A stretch of DNA of 64,000 nucleotides, from contig JAMXJH010000001.1 in assembly GCA_026131555.1 (NCBI GenBank), positions 1-64,000 on the forward strand. Direction: 5' to 3'. Positions 1 to 8,520 of this stretch are shown here, piece after piece; position 1 is the stretch's first letter; each line of letters starts with the position of its first letter. The translations under genes and the position numbers were made by a program. The notes beneath the pieces were generated by a model. The model saw only the letters and a list, made by a program, of their open reading frames with translations, searched no databases and was not told the origin of the DNA. The stretch comes from Aerococcaceae bacterium NML190073. Its GTDB lineage: Bacteria; Bacillota; Bacilli; Lactobacillales; Aerococcaceae.

Positions 1-14
1 CAGAGTACCTAATA

Positions 15-1157
15 ATGACTATGTTTTTTACAATAGTGATTATTCTATGTTTGGGATTTGTTTTTTATAAATATAAAACTAGCCTGAATTATAGAATAAA
101 GAAATTTATTATTCAAAATAAGCTATACAATGAGGATATATCAGCAGAAGTAGGCTATTTAGTTACTGATAAACAAATCCTTATTCGTTTCAAAAAGAAT
201 GCTGATTTATTTACAGACAAAGCTAGTCAATATGTAAATCATTTTCAAGCTATGCTAGATTTACCCTTGCAGGATATTGAAAATACGAATACATACTGTG
301 ATTATATATTTGACCGTTTTCCAGATAAAAGATTGAACTTTTCTTCCAGAGAGGTTACAAATAATATTATTAAGCTTTCAGAAAAGATTTTCTGGGAATT
401 TTCAAAGCCTTGTCATACACTAATATGTGGAGCAACAAATTCAGGGAAGACTTACCTTTCAACAATGCTAATTCTCGACTATCTAAAAATTAAAGGTAAA
501 GGTGGAGGTTGTGACATTTATGTTTGTGACCCAAAATCTGCAGATTTATCTATCATTGGTCGAAGAATAGACTTGAAGAAATATGGGGAGGTTCGAAATC
601 TTGCTGTGTCAGATAATGAAATAGCAAGATTGCTAAGAGAAATTAATGCTGAAATGGAGCGTAGGTATTCTGAATGGTTTACTGATGATGAACAGTCTTT
701 TGGCAAAACTTGGAAAGATATTGATAATGCTAAGCCTTTAGTTGTTATCATTGATGAATTTTCAGCGGTCTTGTCAGTTGCTAATCCTAAAGTTGCAAAG
801 GAGATTACTGGTTATTTCAATAGTTTACTTCTAAAAGGGCGTATGGTAGGGATAGAGATGGTGCTGATAATGCAACGACCAGATATATCTTCAAATTCAA
901 GTAGTGGCTTAACTGGGCAACAGAGAGACCAATTTGGTGTTCGTATCGGTATGGGCAATATGACAAAGGACGGTCGCAGAATGCTTTTTGGAAATACTGA
1001 AGCTGAATTTCAGACTGTGAAAGAAATTGGTGCTGGCTATATCATAATTGATGGTAAACACACAAAACCAGTCTATTTTGAAGCACCTTTGCTTCCTAAA
1101 AATAGTAGAGATTATCTAGATTGCTTGGACAGAGCTATTATTGAAAATATGTCCTAA
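15..1157 (+). CDS. FtsK/TcpA-type DNA translocase ATPase of a mobile element
   Basis: This 380-residue protein begins with one hydrophobic segment (about residues 3-18). It carries a Walker A motif GATNSGKT (139-146) and a Walker B VVIIDEF (243-249), followed by an MQRPD segment (286-290) typical of FtsK/HerA motors. Proteins of this kind act as coupling proteins that feed element DNA into a conjugation pore, or pump DNA during transfer; Orf21 of Tn916 is a familiar example. It is shorter than Orf21, fitting a small mobilizable element. Only 14 bases lie upstream in the window, so an earlier start cannot be excluded. A relaxase-type gene and a hairpin cluster follow, which fits a transfer role. 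Confidence 0.8.
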   Translation: MTMFFTIVIILCLGFVFYKYKTSLNYRIKKFIIQNKLYNEDISAEVGYLVTDKQILIRFKKNADLFTDKASQYVNHFQAMLDLPLQDIENTNTYCDYIFDRFPDKRLNFSSREVTNNIIKLSEKIFWEFSKPCHTLICGATNSGKTYLSTMLILDYLKIKGKGGGCDIYVCDPKSADLSIIGRRIDLKKYGEVRNLAVSDNEIARLLREINAEMERRYSEWFTDDEQSFGKTWKDIDNAKPLVVIIDEFSAVLSVANPKVAKEITGYFNSLLLKGRMVGIEMVLIMQRPDISSNSSSGLTGQQRDQFGVRIGMGNMTKDGRRMLFGNTEAEFQTVKEIGAGYIIIDGKHTKPVYFEAPLLPKNSRDYLDCLDRAIIENMS

Positions 1158-1161
1158 TGTC

Positions 1162-1259
1162 ACTCTAAAAAGTTGTTGATGAGCAAATGCCTCTAAGCAT
1201 TTGAGCGGAGCGACCATCAATAACTTTTTAGGGTCTTCAAAAATCGGAACGATTTTTGA
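1162..1259 (+). other. Hairpin cluster, candidate origin of transfer or double-strand origin
   Basis: Three inverted repeats lie between the translocase and the HUH gene. A 20-bp stem joins 1162-1181 to 1215-1234, with only G-T wobble deviations. Inside its loop is a 7-bp hairpin, CAAATGC (1184-1190) with GCATTTG (1197-1203). Immediately after comes a 10-bp stem with a GAA loop (1237-1246 with 1250-1259). Origins for HUH relaxases and rolling-circle initiators commonly sit just upstream of the relaxase gene and consist of such stems. No nick site was identified, and terminator or antisense functions remain possible. Confidence 0.45.
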
Positions 1260-1321
1260 TAATTGGCTTGTTTTTAGTTAAACAATAAGAGATTTTGAAA
1301 AATCGAAAGCGGGGTGCTCTT

Positions 1322-2134
1322 ATGAACGACAGCAAAGGTTTTTCAATACAACCAGATGATTTTGTTACTGTTACCCTTATGAATGATATATACGAGATAC
1401 AGTATTTACAAAAATCAAATAGACAAAATAATATTTTGAAGATTGATTCTGACCGTTATGTAATAAAATCAACAGGAGAAATCAAGTATTATGAACATAC
1501 AGAAACTAGGAATCAAAGCGAAAACTCAATAAAGCAGACCATGAAAAAATTAAGGTATCTTATCAATGCAAATTTTTCTGGACAAAAAAACGAATTATGG
1601 GCAACACTAACATTTAGAGATACAAAGATAGCCAAACAACCACGAAATATTTATAAGGAATTTAACAAATTTATTAAACGATTGAATTATAGGTATCAGA
1701 ATAAACTAGATTATCTTGCTATTTTAGAACCACATGGTATAAGTAATAAAAATATTTCTGAATGGCATGGCTTTCATCTTCATCTATTATTAAAAAGCAG
1801 TTTTTCCAGTCTATATATCCCCTATCAAGAATTTGAAGAAATATGGGGGCTTGGCATGTGTCGAATTGAAAGATTGAAAAATATTGATAATATCGGTGCT
1901 TATTTATCGGCATACCTGACTAATGCTGAACTTTCAGATACTAATTCCAAGGAGAAGAAATATATAAAAGGCAGTCGCCTTTGGCTCTATCCTAAAGGTG
2001 TTAGAATCTACAGAAAAAGCAAAGGGATAAAATACCCTAAAAGAATTAAAATGCCCTATCACTCAGCAAGAGAACTGATAGGTATAGAGCCACACTATAT
2101 TAAAACGTACAAAATTAAAAACGATGAATTTTAA
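1322..2134 (+). CDS. HUH-endonuclease rolling-circle replication initiator / relaxase
   Basis: An upstream in-frame TTG exists at 1295, but a GGGGTG ribosome site precedes the ATG at 1322, so I start there (270 residues). Three signatures of the HUH superfamily are visible, numbered from the TTG: motif I ATLTF (103-107), motif II HGFHLHLLL (158-166, metal-binding histidines), and motif III YLSAYLT (203-209, catalytic tyrosine candidates). Such proteins nick one strand at an origin and stay linked through tyrosine, starting rolling-circle replication or transfer. A lysine is common after the motif III tyrosine; here alanine and asparagine occur instead, so this is a divergent member. The upstream hairpin cluster is its likely substrate (inference). 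Confidence 0.72.
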   Translation: MNDSKGFSIQPDDFVTVTLMNDIYEIQYLQKSNRQNNILKIDSDRYVIKSTGEIKYYEHTETRNQSENSIKQTMKKLRYLINANFSGQKNELWATLTFRDTKIAKQPRNIYKEFNKFIKRLNYRYQNKLDYLAILEPHGISNKNISEWHGFHLHLLLKSSFSSLYIPYQEFEEIWGLGMCRIERLKNIDNIGAYLSAYLTNAELSDTNSKEKKYIKGSRLWLYPKGVRIYRKSKGIKYPKRIKMPYHSARELIGIEPHYIKTYKIKNDEF

Positions 2135-2181
2135 AATATTGTTATTTTTGAACAATATAATAAGAATAGGAGGTAAAATCT

Positions 2182-2397
2182 ATGCAGACTATAACAAAAC
2201 ATGAATTACAAAAAATGGGCTTCGGGCCCTCACAGTCAGCTGATATTGTGCGTAGGGCGAAAATTTACCTTGTCAGTCAAGGATTTGGTTATTATTCGTC
2301 TAAACGATTAGGGAGAGTTCCCTTATCTTCAGTTGAACATATACTAGGATTTCCTATTGACACTAAAGAGTTAGAGGAGAAAGAATACCATGCCTAA
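2182..2397 (+). CDS. DUF3173 protein, excisionase-like
   Basis: This basic 71-residue protein matches my memory of the DUF3173 family, especially the segments ADIVRRAK and SKRLGRVP. Members sit directly before tyrosine integrases in streptococcal and enterococcal mobile elements. They are presumed recombination directionality factors or DNA-binding accessory proteins. A strong AGGAGG site precedes the ATG. Its last 8 bases overlap the integrase start, so the two are translationally coupled. No experimental function is implied by the sequence alone. Confidence 0.7.
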   Translation: MQTITKHELQKMGFGPSQSADIVRRAKIYLVSQGFGYYSSKRLGRVPLSSVEHILGFPIDTKELEEKEYHA

Positions 2398-3556
2398 AAT
2401 CCCTCATGTATATCAAGACAAGAAATCAGGATTGTGGTATTTCGTTGCTAGTCTCGGATATGATGAACATGGCAAACGAATCCAGCATTGGGGGAGAGGT
2501 TTTAAGACTCAGATAGAAGCAAAAAAAGGCTATGAATCCCATATGAACGATTTCTCTGATTCGGCAGTCAAGAAAAATTCTACTATGTCATATAGAGAGT
2601 TTTATGAAACCTATTTCAAGCCAGACTATAAACAATCAGTTAAACCACAAACATTTGAAAGTAGATTATCTTCAATGGAGATTCATTTGAAATATTTCTT
2701 TAATCGTAAGTTGAAAGATATATCTGCTCCAATGGTTAAGAAATGGCAAAATAATCTTTCATCTAAATATTCATCAGGTTATGTTAGAGCAATACATGGG
2801 CTGTTTCAAAAGAGTTTAGATCTTGCAATTAAACTAGGGTTAATTCAAAAAAATATTGCAAAACAAGTAGGTAATGTAAAAAAAGTCAAGAAAAAAGTTG
2901 ATTTTTGGACGAAAGAAGAAGCCGAAAAAGTATTTTCAACATTTGATTCAAGTGATTACTACGATAGATTTGCTTTTACTCTTATTTATTGTCTTTTTAT
3001 GACTGGTTTAAGAATAGGAGAAGCGCAGGCACTAAACTGGGCTGATATTGATTTTAAAAATAAAACTTTAGAAGTTAATAAAAATATGTACTACAAAACC
3101 TCAAAAGAGTTTTACATTACAGAGCCTAAGACTTTAGCTAGTAATAGAGTAATTGCTCTTGATGGTACAACTTTGCAATATTTGAGTGAGTGGAAAGAAA
3201 TTCAAGGAAAAAATATTATTACTGATTTTGTTTTCTCCTACAATGGATTACCAACCAACAAAAGTACAACAAGTCACATCATTACACGACATTCAAAATT
3301 GGCTGGAGTTCACAGAATTAAAACACACGCATTAAGACATTCTCATGCAAGTCTTTTGATTTCTCTTGGCGAGAATGCTTTGGTAATTCGCGATAGACTG
3401 GGACACGAAGATATAAAGACCACGCTAGGTACTTATGGACATTTATATCCAAATATGAATAGAGAAGTAGCAAAAAAATTAACAAATATTTTTGAAATAG
3501 ACAATCTTAAAAGAAAATTTAAAAGCAATCAGTATGTAAAACATGATAGACATTAG
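2390..3556 (+). CDS. int: Tyrosine site-specific integrase
   Basis: This 388-residue integrase has an N-terminal arm-binding region (about 1-50), a SAM-like core-binding domain (about 65-155) and a C-terminal catalytic domain. The catalytic set is complete: R208 in GLRIGEA, K247 in the beta hairpin, H313 and R316 in HALRH, H339 in LGHED and nucleophile Y349. It should integrate and excise the element through an att core. Its gene overlaps the DUF3173 gene by 8 bases. The nearest candidate att site is the guaA 3' end about 2.3 kb downstream, with a restriction-modification pair in between. No tRNA gene lies in the gap after it. Confidence 0.92.
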   Translation: MPKIPHVYQDKKSGLWYFVASLGYDEHGKRIQHWGRGFKTQIEAKKGYESHMNDFSDSAVKKNSTMSYREFYETYFKPDYKQSVKPQTFESRLSSMEIHLKYFFNRKLKDISAPMVKKWQNNLSSKYSSGYVRAIHGLFQKSLDLAIKLGLIQKNIAKQVGNVKKVKKKVDFWTKEEAEKVFSTFDSSDYYDRFAFTLIYCLFMTGLRIGEAQALNWADIDFKNKTLEVNKNMYYKTSKEFYITEPKTLASNRVIALDGTTLQYLSEWKEIQGKNIITDFVFSYNGLPTNKSTTSHIITRHSKLAGVHRIKTHALRHSHASLLISLGENALVIRDRLGHEDIKTTLGTYGHLYPNMNREVAKKLTNIFEIDNLKRKFKSNQYVKHDRH

Positions 3557-3576
3557 TTATAAAGTATGGACTTTTA

Positions 3577-3585
3577 TGATATAAT
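3577..3585 (+). promoter_or_regulatory. Extended -10 promoter of the DNA methyltransferase gene
   Basis: TGATATAAT at 3577-3585 is an extended -10 element (TGn plus TATAAT at 3580-3585), 34 bases before the methyltransferase ATG. The -35 region is poor. A separate promoter would let the methylase be expressed independently of the integrase operon, as restriction-modification systems require. Confidence 0.5.
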
Positions 3586-3619
3586 TATAGCTTGTAAGTA
3601 ACTTGGAGGTATAGATAAC

Positions 3620-4918
3620 ATGGCAGTTGGGGAACCTAGAAAAAAAAACAATCCATCTAGAAATAAATTAAAAGAGACAGCGTTTGAACTTAAATATAAT
3701 GGCAAGGTTGATGCGTCTGAAATTCTAAAAAAAGAATGTGAATCTACCTATACCACACTTAGTTCAACTGAACATGATAGTAAAAATAAACTAATTTTTG
3801 GAGACAATATTGATGTTTTAAGATGGTTACTACATGAGAAAGGTTTAAAAGGAAAAGTTGATTTAATTTATATTGACCCACCATTCTCAAAAGGAGTACA
3901 CTTTTCATCAAGAAATCAAGAATTAGCGTATGAAGATATATTAGATGGTTCGGAATTCATTGAATTTTTAAGAAGTCGTCTTATTCTTATGCGAGAATTA
4001 CTATCTGAACAGGGTTCTATATATGTCCATTTAGATGAGAGCATGGCTTTTGAAATAAAACTAATTATGGATGAGATATTCGGCAAGAATAATTTTAAAA
4101 ACTGGATTGTTCGAAAAAAAAGTAATCCTAAAAATTCTGTTTCAAAAAGATATGGTAACATTTCTGACTATATTCTATATTACACAAAAACAAAAAAATA
4201 TATTTTTAATCAACCATATGAAAATTGGGACGAAAATCAATTATTAAAAGAATATAGCTATACAGAAGAAATTACAGGAAGAAGGTACAAAAAAGTTCCC
4301 ATACATGCGCCTGGAATTCGAAATGGCGAAACAGGTAAGGAGTGGCGAGGGATGCTTCCACCAGCAGGAAAACATTGGCAATATACTCCGGAAAAACTTG
4401 ATGAATTGGATAAAAAAGGTGAAATATTTTGGTCAGCTAATGGGAATCCAAGAAGGAAAATTTACCTTGATGAAAATAAAGGGAAAAAAGTTCAGGATAT
4501 TTGGTTAGATTTCAAAGATGCACATAATCAAAACATAAAAATCACTGGCTACCCCACTGAAAAAAATCCAGATTTACTCGAACGTATAATCTCCGTAAGC
4601 TCAAATGAAAATTCTATTGTTTTAGATGCCTTTAATGGCAGTGGCACAACACTTTCAGTAGCAAACAGGATGAATAGAAATTGGATAGCAATAGATAATT
4701 CAAAAGTATCAATTGAAACCACTCTAAAGAGAATTTTTAGTGGTGTAAAGCCAATGGGAGATTTTGTTAAGAAAAAAAGCTCAAAGCAACAGCTTGAACT
4801 TTTTGAAAATTTGGTGATTGAAAATGTAGATTTCACATTACTAGGTGACGATACAAATATTGATAATGAAACAAAAGCAAAATGGAATTCATATTTTAAC
4901 CAATCCAATCTCTTGTAA
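3620..4918 (+). CDS. Site-specific DNA methyltransferase, beta-class order, of a type II restriction system
   Basis: This 432-residue protein has the amino-methyltransferase catalytic motif DPPF (86-89) ahead of the S-adenosylmethionine-binding motif FNGSGTT (338-344). That is the beta-class order of adenine-N6 or cytosine-N4 enzymes. The segment GYPTEKNPDLLERII before motif I is typical of Mod-like adenine methyltransferases. The central part (about 160-300) probably includes target recognition. A TTGGAGG site lies upstream of the ATG. The gene ends 23 bases inside the 3' end of a convergent gene that I take as the cognate endonuclease. Methylated base and recognition sequence cannot be read from the sequence. 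Confidence 0.85.
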   Translation: MAVGEPRKKNNPSRNKLKETAFELKYNGKVDASEILKKECESTYTTLSSTEHDSKNKLIFGDNIDVLRWLLHEKGLKGKVDLIYIDPPFSKGVHFSSRNQELAYEDILDGSEFIEFLRSRLILMRELLSEQGSIYVHLDESMAFEIKLIMDEIFGKNNFKNWIVRKKSNPKNSVSKRYGNISDYILYYTKTKKYIFNQPYENWDENQLLKEYSYTEEITGRRYKKVPIHAPGIRNGETGKEWRGMLPPAGKHWQYTPEKLDELDKKGEIFWSANGNPRRKIYLDENKGKKVQDIWLDFKDAHNQNIKITGYPTEKNPDLLERIISVSSNENSIVLDAFNGSGTTLSVANRMNRNWIAIDNSKVSIETTLKRIFSGVKPMGDFVKKKSSKQQLELFENLVIENVDFTLLGDDTNIDNETKAKWNSYFNQSNLL

Positions 4919-5753
4919 GTCTTTCATTCAGCATTTTTAATGTTGAAACCATGGCGATTCCCTCACCGTAATTTTCAATTTCAGCATAATCATCCCACAT
5001 TGAACCTAGTAATAATCCTGGACCGTCATTTAAAAATATTATTTTAATTTGACGGTCTTTTTTAATATTATATTCGTTAATTATTGTGATTTTATCACGA
5101 TTCCCCGATGTCCTATCATCTTCTTGAGCCCCACCTCTATCTGAATCATATCTAGCAAATCCAACAGCTTTTATTTCATTAGTAGTTTTATCAATAATAA
5201 CAAAATCAGCTGGAACTTTCTTGTCCATATCCTCAAGAACATCGGATAATAAAATATCTTTACCAGCTCGTATAGGACCATTTATAGTGTAATATTCATT
5301 GAAATTAATTTCAAACCAGTTAAAAAATTTCTCAGTCAATTCATAACCTTTTTGTCCTCTATCCTTATATTCAAAAAGTAATGCGGTCAAAACTGGGTCA
5401 ATTTCATCCTTTTTATATATGACTCGCTTTACCTCGGATATATCTCTGAATTTATGCCCAAATTCAGAGATAATACTAGGAATTTTAGTTTTTCTCTTTA
5501 GCATCTCAACAGAGGTATCTGGTGAAATGTATTTTCTAAAAATGCGTAATACCTGAATTCTTAGTTTAGTATCTATTAATTCTGTTATTTTTAAGAGCAG
5601 TTCTTTTGAATCATTGCTTAAAAATACGAGTTCACGAAACTTAGATAAAGGAAGTGCATAAATTAAATTCGCTTCTGCTAAATAATCGGGATAAAAATCA
5701 CTCTCAACAAAAGTGATAAATTTTTCAGCATTGTTTTTATAATCTTTGAACAT
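4896..5753 (-). CDS. Probable type II restriction endonuclease, family not recognised
   Basis: This 285-residue protein lies tail-to-tail with the methyltransferase, the 3' ends overlapping by 23 bp, a common arrangement for type II pairs. I do not recognise the family. A conserved-looking block near residues 180-220 contains PADFVIID, KAVGFARYDSDRGG and AQEDDRTSGN. These acidic and lysine residues between predicted strands could form a PD-(D/E)XK-like nuclease centre. An AAAGGAG site precedes the ATG. The call rests mainly on the neighbour, so an unrelated cargo protein is possible. Base composition matches the element, not the chromosome. Confidence 0.55.
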   Translation of the reverse strand: MFKDYKNNAEKFITFVESDFYPDYLAEANLIYALPLSKFRELVFLSNDSKELLLKITELIDTKLRIQVLRIFRKYISPDTSVEMLKRKTKIPSIISEFGHKFRDISEVKRVIYKKDEIDPVLTALLFEYKDRGQKGYELTEKFFNWFEINFNEYYTINGPIRAGKDILLSDVLEDMDKKVPADFVIIDKTTNEIKAVGFARYDSDRGGAQEDDRTSGNRDKITIINEYNIKKDRQIKIIFLNDGPGLLLGSMWDDYAEIENYGEGIAMVSTLKMLNERLTRDWIG

Positions 5754-5766
5754 GTTTTCTCCTTTG

Positions 5767-5785
5767 TTTGCAAATTGTTTGCAAG
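5767..5785 (-). promoter_or_regulatory. Direct repeat TTTGCAA, possible operator before the endonuclease gene
   Basis: TTTGCAA occurs at 5767-5773 and again at 5778-5784, one helical turn apart, just upstream of the endonuclease ribosome site. Such spacing suits a dimeric regulator controlling delayed nuclease expression, but no C-protein gene is visible. Confidence 0.25.
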
Positions 5786-5794
5786 TATTCTGTT

Positions 5795-5832
5795 AAAGGC
5801 TCTGAAACACCGATTTTAAAGCCTTTTTTATT
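5795..5832 (+). terminator. Hairpin with T-rich tail at the element/guaA junction
   Basis: AAAGGCT (5795-5801) pairs with AGCCTTT (5820-5826) and is followed by a T-rich run reading rightwards. It could stop transcription leaving the element before it runs antisense into guaA. The loop is long, so support is moderate. Confidence 0.35.
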
Positions 5833-5841
5833 TATTTTTAA

Positions 5842-5860
5842 TTATTCCCACTCAATCGTT
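5842..5860. other. Candidate attachment site core at the guaA 3' end
   Basis: The last codons of guaA (encoding TIEWE and the stop) are a known target of tyrosine integrases. The element-side sequence ends exactly here and the gene remains intact. The matching copy at the other end would lie left of position 1 and is not visible; no second copy was found inside the window. Confidence 0.4.
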
Positions 5861-7398
5861 GCTGGTGGTTTGCTGGTAATGTCGTACACGACGCGGTTGA
5901 CGTGGGCAACTTCGTTGACGATGCGGGCTGAGATTGTTTGGAGTACATCCCACGGAATGCGTGCAAAGTCACTGGTCATGCCATCAATCGAAGTCACGGC
6001 GCGGATACCGATTGTATAGTCATAAGTACGACCGTCACCCATTACGCCGACACTACGGAAACCTGGCAGAACCGTAAAGTATTGCCACACATCGCGGTCC
6101 AATCCGTTTTTCGCAATTTCCTCACGCAAAATCGCATCAGATTCGCGGACGATTTCTAACTTCTCTTCGGTAATCTCTCCGATAACACGAATGCCTAAAC
6201 CGGGACCCGGGAATGGTTGGCGCCATACGATGCTATCCGGCATACCTAATGCCGTACCTAAAGCGCGCACTTCATCTTTGAATAAAGTGTTTAATGGTTC
6301 AATAAGTTCAAATTCCATGTCTTCAGGTAAACCGCCGACATTGTGATGTGACTTGATTGTTTGAGCAGTTTTCGTACCTGATTCGATAATGTCCGTGTAA
6401 AGCGTTCCTTGCGCTAGGAAATCTACACCTTCCAACTTCGCTGCCTCGTCGTCGAACACATACACGAATTCGTTTCCGATAATCTTACGCTTCTCTTCCG
6501 GGTCGCTTACACCCGCCAACTTAGACAAGAAGCGTTCCTTGGCGTCGACACGGATAATGTTTAGACCGAACTTCCCACCTAAACTCTCCATTACTTGGTC
6601 GCCTTCGCCTTTGCGCAATAAACCATGATCCACGAAGATACACGTCAATTGGTCGCCGATTGCTTTTTGTAAAAGAACACCGACAACGCTGGAGTCTACA
6701 CCACCTGATAAGCCTAGCAACACCTTGCGGTCGCCGACTTTCTCACGAATCTTCGCAATTTCCAAATCAATGAAGTTTGCCATTGACCAGTCGCCTTTAG
6801 CCCCACACACTTTGAAGACAAAATTATGAAGCATTTCATTTCCGTGAATGCTATGGCGTACTTCAGGATGGAACTGAACGCCATAAATACGGCGCTCTTT
6901 ATGCTCGAAAGCCGCAAACGGGCAATTCGGATTCTGTGCGGTCACTGTAAATCCTTCCGGAATTGCTGTAATCCGATCACCATGACTCATCAATACTTCT
7001 TCGCTTTCGCTCAACCCCTCAAATAACCCGTCCGCTGTATTCGATACATTGATTGACGCAGAGCCGTACTCACGATGTGTTGTCGCCGGTTCAACTTTTC
7101 CACCTAATAAGTGCGTTGTCAATTGCATACCGTAACACACACCAAGAATCGGCACGCCTAAATCAAAAATTGCCGGATCGACTGTGAACGCCCCTTCTTC
7201 ATACACGCTGTGCGGTCCACCTGAGAAGACCACACCGATAACATTGCCTTCGGCTTTGATTTGTTCGGCTGTTGTGTCGTTCGGCAAAAGCTCACTAAAT
7301 ACACCAAATTCACGAATTCGGCGCGTAATTAGCTGATTATACTGGCTACCAAAGTCCAGTACGATAACCTTTTCCATTGAATGAATTGTTTCTGTCAC
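5842..7398 (-). CDS. guaA: GMP synthase (glutamine-hydrolysing)
   Basis: GuaA converts XMP to GMP using ATP and glutamine. An N-terminal class I glutamine amidotransferase domain carries nucleophile C88 in GVCYGMQ and the histidine of VQFHPE. The ATP pyrophosphatase domain has the PP-loop SGGVDSS, and the dimerisation domain ends in KPPATIEWE. The longest reading frame extends into coaA, but a GGGGGA site precedes the GTG at 7398, giving 518 residues, the usual length. It starts 14 bases after the coaA stop, so the two are probably cotranscribed. The intact C-terminus beside the mobile element shows that integration regenerated the coding end. Confidence 0.97.
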   Translation of the reverse strand: MTETIHSMEKVIVLDFGSQYNQLITRRIREFGVFSELLPNDTTAEQIKAEGNVIGVVFSGGPHSVYEEGAFTVDPAIFDLGVPILGVCYGMQLTTHLLGGKVEPATTHREYGSASINVSNTADGLFEGLSESEEVLMSHGDRITAIPEGFTVTAQNPNCPFAAFEHKERRIYGVQFHPEVRHSIHGNEMLHNFVFKVCGAKGDWSMANFIDLEIAKIREKVGDRKVLLGLSGGVDSSVVGVLLQKAIGDQLTCIFVDHGLLRKGEGDQVMESLGGKFGLNIIRVDAKERFLSKLAGVSDPEEKRKIIGNEFVYVFDDEAAKLEGVDFLAQGTLYTDIIESGTKTAQTIKSHHNVGGLPEDMEFELIEPLNTLFKDEVRALGTALGMPDSIVWRQPFPGPGLGIRVIGEITEEKLEIVRESDAILREEIAKNGLDRDVWQYFTVLPGFRSVGVMGDGRTYDYTIGIRAVTSIDGMTSDFARIPWDVLQTISARIVNEVAHVNRVVYDITSKPPATIEWE

Positions 7399-7412
7399 TT
7401 TATATTCCCCCA

Positions 7413-8333
7413 TTAATAATTTCTTACATATACTGCATCGATTAAGTGATTGTCTGTCTTGTGAATGATAATATTTGCCCGCTCTCTTGTAGGCAAAATA
7501 TTTTGCAACAGGTTGACTAAATTGATTGAGCGCCATGTTTCGTAAGCACGTGCATGCGCTTCTTGGCGTGGCAATTGGCTCATCGCATGATAATAGTTGT
7601 TCGAATCTTGCTCAGCCAACGTCAACAACAAGTCGAAACGTTGCAAATACCACTCTTGAATGTGATTAGGATTTGCATCAATGTAAATCGACAAGTCGAA
7701 GAAGTCACTCACATAAATCCGTTGGTTCTCCGGCAACTGCAAGACGTTGATTCCTTCAACAATCAGAATATCAGGCGCTTGCATCACTGCTTCTTGATTC
7801 GGGACAATGTCGTAAATTTCATGCGAGTAAACCGGGTAATGCACCGGGGCGTTGCTCGTTTTGACACGGACCATAAAGTCTATTAAGCGCGCCATATCAT
7901 AGCTTTCCGGGAAACCTTTACGATTGAGAATTCCACGGCGAATCAACTCGGCATTCGGATACAAGAAACCGTCCGTCGTCATCAATTCGACTTGCTTATC
8001 AGGATAAGTGCGCGACAACAACTGGTGTAACACCCTTGCAGTTGTACTTTTGCCAACGGAAACACTTCCCGAAATACCAATCACAAAAGGTACTGCATGT
8101 GGCTCTATCCCTAAAAAACGCTGTTTGGTTGCATTCATTTCGCGTGTATGTCGCCAAATTTCCCCAAGATAACGCACCATTGGCTTGTAGATGGTCGACA
8201 CGTCCTCTTGCGATAGACGGTCATTCAATGATACGAGTTTGGCTAATTCCTCAAGCGGTTGAATCGTCTGACCATTCTGATACAATTTGTGCCATTCTTG
8301 GCGAGAATAGCGTGTGAACATGTCTAATTTCAC
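7413..8333 (-). CDS. coaA: Type I pantothenate kinase
   Basis: CoaA phosphorylates pantothenate, the first committed step of coenzyme A synthesis. The 306-residue length and the Walker A loop GSVSVGKS (89-96) are those of the bacterial type I enzyme. Other family segments such as TTDGFLYPN and RKGFPESYD are present. The start is a GTG at 8333 with AGGTG upstream; the internal ATG four codons on has poorer spacing. The gene is divergent from the mevalonate operon and leads into guaA. Confidence 0.95.
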   Translation of the reverse strand: MKLDMFTRYSRQEWHKLYQNGQTIQPLEELAKLVSLNDRLSQEDVSTIYKPMVRYLGEIWRHTREMNATKQRFLGIEPHAVPFVIGISGSVSVGKSTTARVLHQLLSRTYPDKQVELMTTDGFLYPNAELIRRGILNRKGFPESYDMARLIDFMVRVKTSNAPVHYPVYSHEIYDIVPNQEAVMQAPDILIVEGINVLQLPENQRIYVSDFFDLSIYIDANPNHIQEWYLQRFDLLLTLAEQDSNNYYHAMSQLPRQEAHARAYETWRSINLVNLLQNILPTRERANIIIHKTDNHLIDAVYVRNY

Positions 8334-8429
8334 CGTTGCACCTACTTCAATACAATTATTTTGTACTTATCTTACCACAACACTTCTCTTTACGATACCA
8401 AAAAGATAATGTTCCGCAGCTTTTTGCTG

Positions 8430-8450
8430 AAAGAATTTAAAAAATTCTTT
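8430..8450. repeat. Perfect 9-bp hairpin in the coaA/mvaK1 divergent promoter region
   Basis: AAAGAATTT (8430-8438) pairs with AAATTCTTT (8442-8450) around a 3-base loop. It lies in the shared upstream region of coaA and the mevalonate operon and could be an operator or a coaA leader structure. A TACAAT at 8480-8485 may be the mvaK1 -10. Confidence 0.35.
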
Positions 8451-8520
8451 AAGAAACTCGCATTCTTTGGCATAATCGGTACAATATAGAATGAAGTATT
8501 CTGTAAAAAGGAGGGGCATT

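Larger units (their letters stand above)
1..5841. mobile_element. Integrated mobile element (IME/ICE-like) next to the guaA 3' end, left end outside the window
   Basis: The stretch is visibly more AT-rich than the chromosome that follows. Its gene order is conjugative ATPase, hairpin cluster, HUH initiator/relaxase, DUF3173 excisionase-like protein, tyrosine integrase, then a restriction-modification pair. This is the order of integrative mobilizable or conjugative elements of Gram-positive cocci. It stops against the stop codon of guaA, whose 3' end is a known attachment site for tyrosine-integrase islands. The other end lies left of position 1, so neither total size nor the flanking direct repeat can be seen. 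Placing the right boundary at guaA is inference; the restriction pair between the integrase and guaA would be cargo, since integrase genes usually sit nearer to att. Confidence 0.75.

Noticed and set aside
1295-1321. TTG start extending the HUH protein by nine residues
   Set aside because: No ribosome site is placed for it and the extra residues fall at the edge of the hairpin region; the ATG at 1322 has GGGGTG.
5768-6019. 83-residue plus-strand ORF over the element/guaA junction
   Set aside because: Most of it is antisense to the conserved guaA C-terminus and it has no proper ribosome site.
7399-7536. N-terminal extension of GuaA by 46 residues
   Set aside because: It overlaps the coaA 3' end in another frame and would exceed the normal family length; a GTG with a strong site gives the usual N-terminus.
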